64,000 nucleotides of DNA, from contig NC_072897.1 of assembly GCF_027943255.1 (NCBI RefSeq), positions 56,506,406-56,570,405 on the forward strand, in the 5' to 3' direction. The notes under the pieces were generated by a model. It was not told the DNA's origin and searched no databases. It saw only the letters and a list, made by a program, of their open reading frames with translations. The DNA is from Anastrepha obliqua. Its lineage: Eukaryota > Arthropoda > Insecta > Diptera > Tephritidae. Every line of letters begins with the position of its first letter. Positions within the stretch are counted from its first letter, which is position 1. Shown one piece after another: positions 11,401 to 20,200 of the stretch. The position numbers and the translations under genes are program-made.

Positions 11401-11707
11401 ACACAACATAATATAACATAACATAACATAACACAACACAACACAACACAACACAACACAACACAACACAACACAACATAACATAATATAAAATAACATA
11501 ACATAACATAACATAACATAACATAACATAACATAACATAACATAACATAACATAACATAACATAACATAACATAACATAACATAACATAACATAACATA
11601 ACATAACATAACATAACATAACATAACATAACATAACATAACATAACATAACATAACATAACATAACATAACATAACATAACATAACATAACATAACATA
11701 ACATATC
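11401..11707. repeat. (AACAT)n pentanucleotide microsatellite, copy A
   Basis: About 300 bp of AACAT units with an internal block of AACAC units near 11430-11475. Long open frames across it in three frames are an artefact of the pentamer lacking stop codons. The copy C array (60681-60896) is about 90 bp shorter. Confidence 0.97.
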
Positions 11708-11759
11708 ATAAAGCATTCACCAACAGCTTTCATTTGATACCCATATTGTACATACACAT

Positions 11760-11947
11760 CCGAAGGTTACCCGGGCCCACGTTTTGACCTATATCTCGAG
11801 CCCTATTTCCAAAATAAAATATAATCCATGTTACTCGTGGATGATGTAGCTTTCGAATGGTGAAAGAAGTTTTAAAATCGGTCCAGTAGTTTTGAGCCTA
11901 TTCATTACAAACAAACAAAGTTTTCCTCTTTATAATATTAGTATAGA
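11760..11947 (-). mobile_element. Orphan Helitron 5' end (second family)
   Basis: Read on the minus strand from 11947 the sequence starts TCTATACTAATATTATAAAG and continues with AGGAAAACTTTGTTTGTTTG, a 5' terminus seen in many insect Helitrons. No CTRR 3' end or hairpin is found on the other side; the match fades into the microsatellite. The flanking base at 5' is not A, so this is a truncated or recombined end. Confidence 0.6.
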
Positions 11948-12279
11948 CAACATATCTTATAAGGTATATGGTAAATATTAAAATACATTTTTTCCTTCAT
12001 ATATAATAAAAAAATTAATAATTATAACATTAAAACAACAGGTATTATTAACAAACTTGGTTTTATTTTAAATTCTTCAAGTGAATCAAATTAATAATAA
12101 TCAATAAGAAGGCATATGCAAATACAAATACGTGAATTTATATATGTACATATGCGCATATACATACATATATACGCTCACTTAAGTAGGAGAGAGCAAG
12201 ATGTCGAACGTTGCCGTTCGTTTGCTTTGTTTGCTTTGTCGTTCGTTCCGCGCTTTCGCTTGCAGTTCATGCAATGCAA

Positions 12280-12548
12280 TGAGCAAGGTAACGACAAATG
12301 AGCAAGGTAACGGCAATGAGCAAGGTAACTACATATGAGCAAGGTAACACTAATGAGCAAGGTAACACTAATGAGCAAGGTAACACTAAAGAGCAAGGTA
12401 ACACAAATGAGCAAGGTAACACTAAAGAGCAAGGTAACACTAAAGAGCAAGGTAACACTAATGAGCAAGGTAACTACATATGAGCAAGGTAACACTAAAG
12501 AGCAAGGTAACACTAATGAGCAAGGTAACACTAATGAGCAAGGTAACG
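12280..12548 (+). repeat. 18 bp tandem array (GAGCAAGGTAACACTAAT), copy A
   Basis: About 15 units of GAGCAAGGTAAC followed by a variable hexamer (ACTAAT, ACTAAA, ACAAAT, TACATAT). Central arrays like this are typical of DINE-type elements. The repeats touch each other, with no spacers. Confidence 0.92.
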
Positions 12549-12605
12549 ACACATTTTTTCGTGCGTGCAGCCTGTTAAATCGAATTATAAGACGTTATCA
12601 CGTCA

Positions 12606-12953
12606 AAAACTTAGTGTTTAAAACCCAAACATGTTTCCCTAAGAAAATAGAGATTTAGACATTTATGAAAATTGGATTAATGATTAAAACTACAAAATAT
12701 GTAAATAATCAGTTTAACAAAAAATGTACACCTTGTCTATATGGTAAGTATGAGAGGAGCACCACAAGAGAACCAGTAGGAGATTCTGACATAACAACTG
12801 AGCCAGGGTGATACATACACATGGACATATACCTCAATGACAACAAAATGTTCCTAGTTGCTATCGACAAATTCTCAAAATACATTACTCTGAGGGAAAT
12901 TGACTCAAGAGAATTGACTTGTCTGAGAAAATTCAGGAAGTTCTCACAAACAA
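12606..12953 (+). pseudogene. Gypsy integrase amino-terminal fragment, relic A
   Basis: Coding traces of the integrase zinc-finger end (CTPCLYGKYER) and the start of the catalytic core (HMDIYLNDNKMFLVAIDK, first Asp) are readable. A stop (TGA) replaces a codon before HMDI at about 12810. It belongs to the same relic as 2533-4329. An I-type LINE inserted at 12953 cuts it. Confidence 0.7.
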
Positions 12954-13569
12954 CTTTTTTTTTTTCTTTTTATTTTATTAAATTTATATAACAAAACTAA
13001 TTTTATTACATAAATATCAAAACGCAGCACTGGCTACGAGGCCTTCAGCCGCCACTTTAATTAAAGTTACATATGAGTAAAAACTATTTGCTAAGTGTTA
13101 GTATCTTAAATATATTTTAACAAGTCATTGTTTTTCAAGAAGTTATATATTGCCATTATATTTTCATCCGAGGGTGTTTTAAGCAGTTTTATAATATCAA
13201 CGTTGTCATAGCTGACTGATGAATTGTGCAGGTTCGGGCAGAGAGTAAGTAAATGTTTGATAGTGACGGTGTGGTTACAAAACGGACATTTGGAAGGACT
13301 ATCACCTGACAGTAAGTGGGCATGTGTTATGATAGTGTGTCAAATTCTTAATCTGGTAAAAGCCCTCATGGCACTTGTGGGTAAAGATGATGTATAAGTA
13401 ATTCGCTTTTTGTCTTCATTAATTTCTGTGTAATGGTGTTTGTATGTCTTCCAATCGCTTGCATCTTCTTGGTACCTTATATGTTTGACTAGGTTGAGTA
13501 TGTCGGATTTGGTTACAATGTCGTAGACTAAAGTAGGTGTCCTTATAACATTTTTGCGGCAGCATCTGC
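12954..13569 (-). pseudogene. I-type LINE 3' end, copy A (truncated)
   Basis: On the minus strand the piece covers the end of the LINE polyprotein (DWKTYKHHYTEINEDKKRI; CPFCNHTV..HLLTLCPN zinc-knuckle-like end), a stop near 13110, a 3' UTR and an A-rich tail at 12954-12975. A TGA stop at about 13340 lies where the frame otherwise continues. Homology to copy C stops at about 13569, where a short unknown stretch leads into the errantivirus LTR. Confidence 0.75.
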
Positions 13570-13585
13570 TACAGTGGTGTTACCC

Positions 13586-13935
13586 CTTAATTGTACAGGA
13601 AGGCGTTGATCAAGCCAGACGCTACGTAAGCATTATTTATTTTCCCAAGTTTGAATTAGTAAGAATTTTATTGCAAAAGAATTGACAACGATATTGTGAA
13701 ACAGTAAACGCTTCCGCTTTGAGGGTTTGCGCTACTGCTGAGTGAGTTTGCTACGTAAGCATTATTTATGTTCCCAAGTTAGAATTAATAAGAATTTTAT
13801 TGCAAAAAGAATTGACAACGATATTGTGAAACAGTAAACGCTTCCGCTTGAGGGTTTGCGCTACTTCTGAGTGAATTAATTGGGAAAAGGTTATTGTACG
13901 ATTGTACGTTAGGCCAAATATATTGTGTGTTAACT
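13586..13935 (-). repeat. Errantivirus 3' LTR, truncated, with U3 duplication
   Basis: The minus strand begins AGTTAACACAC at 13935. A block of about 120 bp (starting CTACGTAAGCATTATTTAT on the plus strand) occurs twice in tandem. Homology to the 5' LTR stops at 13586, so about 140 bp of the R/U5 side is gone. Confidence 0.85.
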
Positions 13936-13947
13936 CTTCCCCCTTAA
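13936..13947 (-). other. Polypurine tract of the errantivirus
   Basis: The minus strand reads CTTAAGGGGGAAG directly before the LTR start AGTTAAC. This is the expected site for plus-strand priming in LTR elements and fixes the LTR edge. Confidence 0.75.
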
Positions 13948-14183
13948 GAACGATTGTCCTCAATCGTTAAAAGTACGGAAGGTCGTTAATTTTGACTTGT
14001 GAGTTTCGACTTAATGGAGGCTTTACCGGGGGTCGCGGTTGTTCTAGACTCGGAATAGTTGTTTGAAAGATAACTTCCCTCTTTTTTTTAAAGGAAAACC
14101 TCAGAAAAATTAGGCAAACTTGTTATGATAGCAAATAAGAAAATATTTATGTATTTATTAAACGTAGAGTCCGACTTAAGCAA

Positions 14184-14770
14184 TTAAATTTTCTCCGTGT
14201 TATTAACGTGTAATTGACTTAGCATCTCCAATGAAAGTATTTTCACGAATTCTTTTTCTATAGGCGATGGTTGGACTATCGGTGGGGCAACCTCCATAGG
14301 GGGTGTTTTCCATTTTCTGTACAATTGGTTATTTATCTTTACAGTTGAATTCCAAAATTTTAGTAGGAATGTGCCATTAATCGTGTTATTATTGACCGTG
14401 CCGTTAAAGTCGTTTAAAAGTATTATGCCAGTTGAAATTTTGTCTATTGTTGAAATATAGTACCCATCAGAAATTGAACATGATGAGCTTAAGCCATTAA
14501 GGAGCGCGGGGATGCAAAGTTCATTGGAAATGTCAGTCAAATGACTTTTCTTACATAATTTAATTCTATTAATTTGATTACAATTCTCAAGTAATCCAAA
14601 TATTTTTTCCTCGTTTCTTAAAATTTCATCGTATTTCAATTTAATTATTTTATTTCCCTTCTTTACGGGTTTCAAAATAATATTAACACTAGTATGTAAC
14701 CCCCGAAAATCGGGTGGGCTTTTTTCCCACGGAAAGTAAACAGCATATGTGACACTTTTATATATTAAAA
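14184..14770 (-). pseudogene. Errantivirus env fragment (distal part)
   Basis: The minus-strand frame has several N-glycosylation-type NGT/NNT/NST sites and paired cysteines (NCNQI, LCKKS, CIPAL, SSSCSI), ends near the polypurine tract and lies where the end of env belongs. The open frame can be followed beyond its first Met-like codon up to about 14770, after which similarity to coding DNA is lost. The carboxy end with the expected membrane anchor is not apparent. The rest of env lies beyond 19530, so the gene is in two pieces and cannot give a functional protein. Confidence 0.7.
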
Positions 14771-14858
14771 GTTATGCTGATTAGAAAAGTGTATATTTTT
14801 ATTCATATGTAATATGTAACTTATGCATATAACATTTTTAAAATTTATTTCAGTTAAA

Positions 14859-15266
14859 TCAGTAATTTTTTTTTTTAACTACTTCATTATAAACTACATT
14901 CAACGTCAAGTTTTCGTTATTGCCCATTTGAATTCGTATATTTTCCCAGGATCTAACCCGGCTTAACGCAACATAAAGTTGGAAGTGAGCAAAGCAATCC
15001 TCCTTTAAATGAAGCCCCACCTTTGATAATGTTTGCCCCTGGGCCTTATTTATTGTTATGGCGAAGGCTATTGTAGTGCGAAATTTATACGAGGCAATAG
15101 AAATCGCCTTCCCTGAGCCTCTCCGCATAACACTTCCGCGTGCAAACAATTCGGATGCATTTGTTTTATGATAAATCGTGTGCCATTCACCAACACAATT
15201 ATACAATTTTTTTTTTGCCATTCGTAAAATTTCTTGGATTTGCAAAAGTAAAAATTTTGTTTTCAC
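14859..15266 (-). pseudogene. Helitron PIF1 helicase carboxy-terminal fragment
   Basis: The frame carries AFAITINKAQGQTLSKVGLHL and LYVALSRVRSWENI, helicase motifs V and VI, and upstream pieces such as SGKAISIASYKFRTT. It is a different family from the Helitron at 4878-10662, with clearly divergent residues. The motif pair is followed by about 25 residues and a stop, as usual for the protein end. No Helitron 3' end is seen near it. Confidence 0.8.
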
Positions 15267-15332
15267 AGATCTTTACGTTTTAAAAAATTTTAAGAAGAAT
15301 GGTAAAAAAAATGTTCAAAGTTCATATTCATA

Positions 15333-16260
15333 AAGGGTGTTTTTTTAGAGGTTAGGTTTTCAAGTTGGCACTACTTTTTTCGTAGATGGTCTTTTTGACA
15401 GCTGCCACTTGATTTATGCTCAGTTTGGTTTGCCATTTCATAATGAATAGACTTACACCTGAACAACGTTTGCAAATTGTGCAAATTTATTACGAAAATA
15501 ATGGTTCGGTTCGCGCGGTTCGAAAATAATGGTTTTTGTTCAGCGATGAAGCTCACTTTTGGTTGAATGGGTATGTCAATAAGCAAAATTGTCGCATTTG
15601 GAGTGAACATAATCCACAAGCCATTGCTGAGACGCCGTTACATCCTCAAAAAGTCACTGTTTGGTGTGCTCTAGGGGCAGAGGGAATCATTGGTCCATAT
15701 TTCTTTAAAAGTGAAGCCGGCCATAATGTTACAGTCAATGGAGAGCGCTATAGAGCCATGATTAATGACTTTTTCGTGCCTGAATTGGACGATGTTGATG
15801 TGGACGACCTTTGGTTCCAACAAGACGGCGCTACATGCCTTACAGCCAACGCAACAATCGATTTATTGAAGGAAACTTTTGGTGAGCGCATAATCTCGCG
15901 CCGTGGACCTGTGGCGTGGCCTCCAAGATCGTGCGATATAACACCGCTGGACTATTTCTTGTGGGGCTATGTGAAGTCGCTTGTCTACGCAGATAAGCCC
16001 GAGACGATTGACGTCTTGGAAGAGAATAATCGGCGCGTTATTGCTGACATACGGCCCCAATTGCTGCAAAAAGTGGTCGAAAATTGGGCCTCTCGGCTGG
16101 AATTTATTCGAGCCAGCCGCGGCGGCCACTTGCCCGAAATCATTTTTAAAACATAATGGCAAAGCTTTATCTTTATAATAAAGCTAAATTCTTGGCCATA
16201 ACATTAAATTATATACGTTTTATTTCATCTTGAAAACCTAACCTCTAAAAAAACACCCTT
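15333..16260 (+). mobile_element. rosa-type (DD41D) mariner, internally deleted
   Basis: The ends AAGGGTGTTTTTTTAGAGG / CCTCTAAAAAAACACCCTT are perfect inverted repeats extending through GTTAGGTTTTCAAG, and TA flanks both sides (15331-15332 and 16261-16262). The element is 928 bp and holds a shortened transposase on the plus strand. It lies within foreign DNA that splits the errantivirus env. Confidence 0.9.
15443..16156 (+). pseudogene. rosa mariner transposase, helix-turn-helix region deleted
   Basis: The start MNRLTPEQRLQIVQIYYEN is intact, but after about 26 residues the DNA jumps straight to the catalytic domain (FSDEAHFWLNG). The junction is bracketed by two copies of CGAAAATAATGG (15493-15504 and 15521-15532). 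The catalytic domain then runs open to the end: first Asp in SDEAHF, second in WFQQDGAT, third in ITPLDYFLWG, with 41 residues between the last two. That spacing defines the rosa subfamily. The protein lacks most of its DNA-binding part and the two segments are out of frame, so it is inactive. Confidence 0.87.
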
Positions 16261-17689
16261 TATATGATTTGATAATGGCTGCATACATAAAAATATACAT
16301 GTACACACATAGAATACAATACAAAGAAAAAAAAAACCACTTAAAAATGTATATCTGTGTCAAAAAGTTCGTTGATTTGATGGGTAATAGTGTTCTTTTA
16401 AATGGCGTTGGGCATCGTCTATTACTATAAAATTTGTCTGAGAATAGCCCAAATACAGTTTACCTTTGAAATAGTATCAAATAAATAACTAATTTGTCTC
16501 TCTCTCCTTATTTTTTAAAACTATTTAAAATTTTGAGTTTTGCAAAAAGGATCAAACGCACACAAAATTTTTAAGTACATACATACGTTTATATATTGTA
16601 GTTCAATTGTACCATATACGAACGAAAACAAAAGAGGATGCTTCTACCAATCATATCCAATACGTGACGTTTCAAACATTTATCACTTACTTACCTGCTC
16701 TATTCCTCAACTTAAAGTAGGAACTCTTCTACGAACTCTTCTTGGTCGTCCTCTAGGCATATTTTAAAATTAAATATGTATGTACTTTTTTCTTAAAATA
16801 AATTCTATTTTGCGTCTGTCCAAAACTCTTTCTAATTTGCACTGTTACCGTTGTTTTAAGTGAATTGACAAATTTCAAGTCAATTATCAATTCATACCAA
16901 TTATTTCCATCACAACAAAATTTTGAAAAAAATTCGCAGCACCCGTTGGGACTATGTTCATGAATACATATTTATTAGTAAAGAGAACAAAACAAAACAA
17001 TTATTGAGAATCCAAATGTATACAATGCTGTGCTCATTAGAAAGAGAGCTAAACAAAGCAAACGTACTCATATATATGCGTATATTTGTGTATCATCCCG
17101 CTTTGCATAGACATCGCTGTTATCAATATGAAAATTTTGATAACTTTACACGCAAATATTTCATAAACAAATTAACCAATTTTAATTTTTCTAATTTTCC
17201 GGAAATATGCTCATCAAAACCTTTCTTTTGATATATATTTCATATCTGTACATATTGTAGTTTAGTCAGAATAAGCGCCATGTTTTAAAACAATACTATA
17301 GATAATTCTCCCTGCTTGTGAGCGGGATTTTAACAACATACAGTAGAGTAGTGCCGTTATACAAAATTTCAATGTCGGCAAAGCTAAGGGCTTCTTCTGT
17401 TGAAGTAAATAAAATGTTTTCTTCTCTAATACTAAGTTTCCACCGCAGCCGGAGTTTGGGTTCTCTGCCGCTATCGTGTTCTTAGCGCAAACACGAAACA
17501 AAACACCTGTCAAATCCCATACAAAATTAAAACACAACTCCATACCTAAACCCACTTTTCAAAGCGTGTTTTGTTGGGTTTGCGTCTAATTTAATTATTA
17601 AGTGGTGGCAATGTTGCTCATTTTCCTCATTTATTATTGCATTCTTATCGAAACATGGCAACAATGATTGCAATTTGTCAATATGACAT
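16261..17689. other. No recognised gene (1.4 kb AT-rich)
   Basis: I see no transposon ends or convincing coding region. A short minus-strand frame near 16760-16715 starts MPRGRPRRVRRRV, AT-hook-like, followed by a possible splice donor CAGGTAAGTAAG, but nothing supports it further. This is part of the foreign block inside the errantivirus. Confidence 0.4.
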
Positions 17690-18634
17690 TTGATTGACGC
17701 ACCGGCTATCCATTTGGTGAATCTTGCTCAAACGACTGTTATATATATCAAACAACAGGTAAAATACCAAGTGTTAAGCGAATAGAGGCTACTGGTGATG
17801 CGCCAATTCCGCAATATGGGCCGGGAATAGTTTTACACGAACATTATTTATATACGGTTGGGGGAACAACTGGCTATGATTACTCTTGTGAAGTGCATCG
17901 CTTAAATTTGCGCACACGAGTGTGGGAATGCGTATATATCTGTCGTCCAGATATACGCGAAGATCCAGAGGGTCGTTATCGTCACGAAGTTGTCTACGAT
18001 GGGCAATACATATATGTGCTGGGTGGTGGTACATCGAATTTAGTGTATGATTTACAACGCATCCCTGCATTTAATTTAATTACAAACCGATGGGAATATT
18101 TCGTCACATTACCCGATCGAACATCACAAACAAATCTAACAATCGAACGACAAAATTCCGGATATCCAAACCCACGAAAGTGCTTTTCCTGCGTACAGCA
18201 CACGAGGTCGAAGCATTCATTACGGGAGGCTTGCAGGTGCGTAAATTTAGTATTATTAAATTATATTTGAAGTTGGATATCCCTTTTCCATTTGCAGGCC
18301 GATCAAGTATATTTTTCAGATATATGGAGATTAAATTTTACTACTAAGCAATGGACACTTATAAAAACAGCCTCTCTACCAAAAGCTTTGTACTTCCATG
18401 CCGCAGCGCACAGTCAAAATGGTTGTATGTACATATTCGGTGGTATTGAATATGATGAAAAACGTATACGACGGTGCAATGTGGATGACCATACCATTAT
18501 TAAGTGAAATTTGCTGGGAGGCAGTGTTACATTACAGACCAAATCTCAAATTGAATGGCCACTCACAGCTGCTTAAAATGGGCATACCATTGCGCTTTGC
18601 ACAGAGATTGTGGCATTCTTCAAAAGCCAAATGA
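17690..18634 (+). pseudogene. slim: KLHDC10/slim kelch-repeat gene fragment
   Basis: The frame reads kelch repeats close to KLHDC10: YPFGESCSND at the start, YLYTVGGTTGYDYS, RYRHEVVYDGQYIYVLGGGT, NPRKCFSCVQ, FITGGLQ, DIWRLNF, FHAAA and MYIFGGI, then MWMTIPLLSEICWE and the family-type carboxy end QLLKMGIPLRFAQRL. A 61 bp intron with GT/AG ends (18237-18297) is retained between GGLQ and ADQVYF, so this is not a reverse-transcribed copy. The 5' half of the gene is missing, with no acceptor site at the left edge, and frameshifts lie near 18195 and 18480. The family acts as a CUL2 ligase substrate receptor and in stress signalling. This copy looks dead. Confidence 0.82.
18237..18297 (+). other. 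Intron retained in the kelch pseudogene
   Basis: GTGCGT at the donor and TTTCCATTTGCAG at the acceptor, 61 bp, phase 0, a normal size for a fly. The kelch reading continues across it. Confidence 0.8.
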
Positions 18635-19530
18635 TTATACAATAAATGAAGAGATATATGGTATGGTATGTCATGTAACGAGCAATAAGAAGCGACAATT
18701 TTTATGTTTCATTCTAGACATAAAAGCATAATTATTGTTTGCTAACCATTTAGGAATGACATAGTTTCATATGGAAGAAATGGAACCAAAAGAATAAACA
18801 TAATAAAATAGGACATTAATAATGAGTAAAAATAAAAAAAGCTAATTAATATGAAAATAAGAGTAATTATTTTTATACGCTACATATGTGTACGAGCAGT
18901 TGTGGCGATTTTTTTTTAAATATGGTTCATACATTCAATGGATGCTCAGATCACGAATTCTAGAAAATTGTATCATAAGAGTGGAAGCAGGATCAAGTGG
19001 CCAATCGGGCAACCAGATGAACACCAAATTTAAAAGGATAATAGTCTGCCGTCTGATTTAAAGTTCGTATCTATGAGTCTATGCATAATTAAATTCGCTT
19101 TTTCCAGATTAACGATATAAACAAATTATTTTCAATAAAGAAAAGATACCAAGTTTTTAAATCAAGGCGGCAGTAATGTGCTAAATAGAGATTGACCTCG
19201 AATGCCTGCAGTTTTTTTCTGTATACAGAGCAATTGCCACGCGCTTTTTTAGTGAAATCGGGTTTCGATAGTTCGTTTTTCTTTTGGCTATTTTTTCAAG
19301 TTTGCTGCACAATTTTTCAAAGCAGGATCTTTCCATTCGGAAATTATCTTTGAAAAACTTGTCCCCATTACTCTGGCAATTTTTATAATTCTTATTTCAC
19401 AATGTCAACAAAAGACAGTTCAAACACAGTTTCTCCCAAACTTTCGGTGGAAACAGTTGACAGTTCTCCCAAACACAACTCCTGCAAACACGGTGTTTGC
19501 TTTTGGTGGAAACGTAATAGAAGCTTGCTA
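18635..19530. other. No recognised gene
   Basis: AT-rich sequence downstream of the kelch fragment. The env reading from the right is lost at about 19530. The DNA from 19390 to 19520 (with repeated CAAACAC / GGTGGAAAC motifs) stays open in the env frame but does not look like env. Confidence 0.4.
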
Positions 19531-20200
19531 AGAGTTACATCAATTTCTTTTTTATCTAGTAGGCTTGAATTTATTACATTGTTTTTTGCCCACTGTATTA
19601 CGTTTTTAACGTCTTTCAGTTCATCTTTAACTAATCTAATTTTTGTTTGTAAAAGTAATGCAATTTCATCTATAAGTCTATTGTCTTTTCTAATAGCGTT
19701 ACTTAACATATTCGTTATTGTTGTCAAATTGTTTATTCTGTCGCTAAATGCTTGATTTATCAAAACTTGCTTATTGTTATTTATGTTATTTTTATCTATA
19801 ATGTCTTTGACCATCTCGAAATCATAATGGTCCGGTGTCCCAGCAATATACTTCCAGGCCGTACCAAGCATATTAATGGATCTTTTGTTCCGGAATTTAT
19901 GGATTGGTTCTATTGAGTTGAGGTTATTGGTAATTTGGGATAATTCAAGGTTTAATAGTGGGAAAAAGGAATTGCTTTTTGGGATGTTTTCCTCCATGAA
20001 AGTTCGAATGTTGTTCAGGAATGATGCGTATTGGTCAAGTCTTGTAACATGAATTATTTTAAATGTCCCGTCTTGTATTTTTGCTTGTCCATTGTTAATT
20101 GTGACCAGGTGCGATAGAGTATAGTTTGTTATTTGCAGTTCCTTTGCCAATATTCTGGTGATGAAGAGTGATCTATAATCCTGGTTATATTTTCGAGATG
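19530..20200 (-). pseudogene. Errantivirus env, proximal part
   Basis: After the integrase region the minus-strand frame enters env: a short amino-terminal segment, then a furin-type basic site (RNKRS) followed by a hydrophobic fusion-peptide-like start, and a long heptad-rich helix. This is the layout of insect errantivirus envelope proteins. The reading stops being env-like near 19530, where foreign DNA begins. The signal peptide side is fused in frame to integrase through a deletion near 20200. The gene is thus broken at both ends. Confidence 0.75.

Larger units (their letters stand above)
11248..12605 (-). mobile_element. Non-autonomous Helentron-like (HINE/DINE-type) element, copy A
   Basis: On the minus strand the 5' end at 12605 is TGACGTGATAACGTC, itself a short hairpin. 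Its inverted counterpart (GACGTTATCACGTT) lies near the 3' end, inside rather than at the tip, followed by the hairpin GTCGGTAAACCGAC and then a T run. Asymmetric inverted ends, a 3' stem-loop and a T-run target are the hallmarks of Helentrons and of the DINE-like elements they mobilise. The interior is a pentanucleotide microsatellite, an orphan Helitron 5' end and an 18 bp tandem array. No coding capacity. Confidence 0.72.

Noticed and set aside
11297..11757. Long overlapping minus-strand frames of repeated MLCYV residues
   Set aside because: They are translations of the AACAT pentamer, which has no stop in any minus frame. The same applies at 60578-60948.
12178..12658. Repeated-peptide frames and a CRISPR-like look of the GAGCAAGGTAAC array
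   Set aside because: The repeats are contiguous 18 bp units with no unique spacers, the frames are open only because the unit length is a multiple of three, and the host is an insect.
16661..16765. Small AT-hook gene (MPRGRPRRVRRRV) with a splice donor on the minus strand
   Set aside because: About 17 codons, no second exon or homology that I can show, and it sits in transposon-derived DNA.
17690..18634. Functional slim/KLHDC10 gene
   Set aside because: The 5' half is missing, two frameshifts are present and transposons flank it on both sides.
14184..20200. An intact envelope gene in the errantivirus
   Set aside because: It is in two pieces separated by about 4.7 kb of unrelated DNA, and the start is fused to integrase by a deletion.
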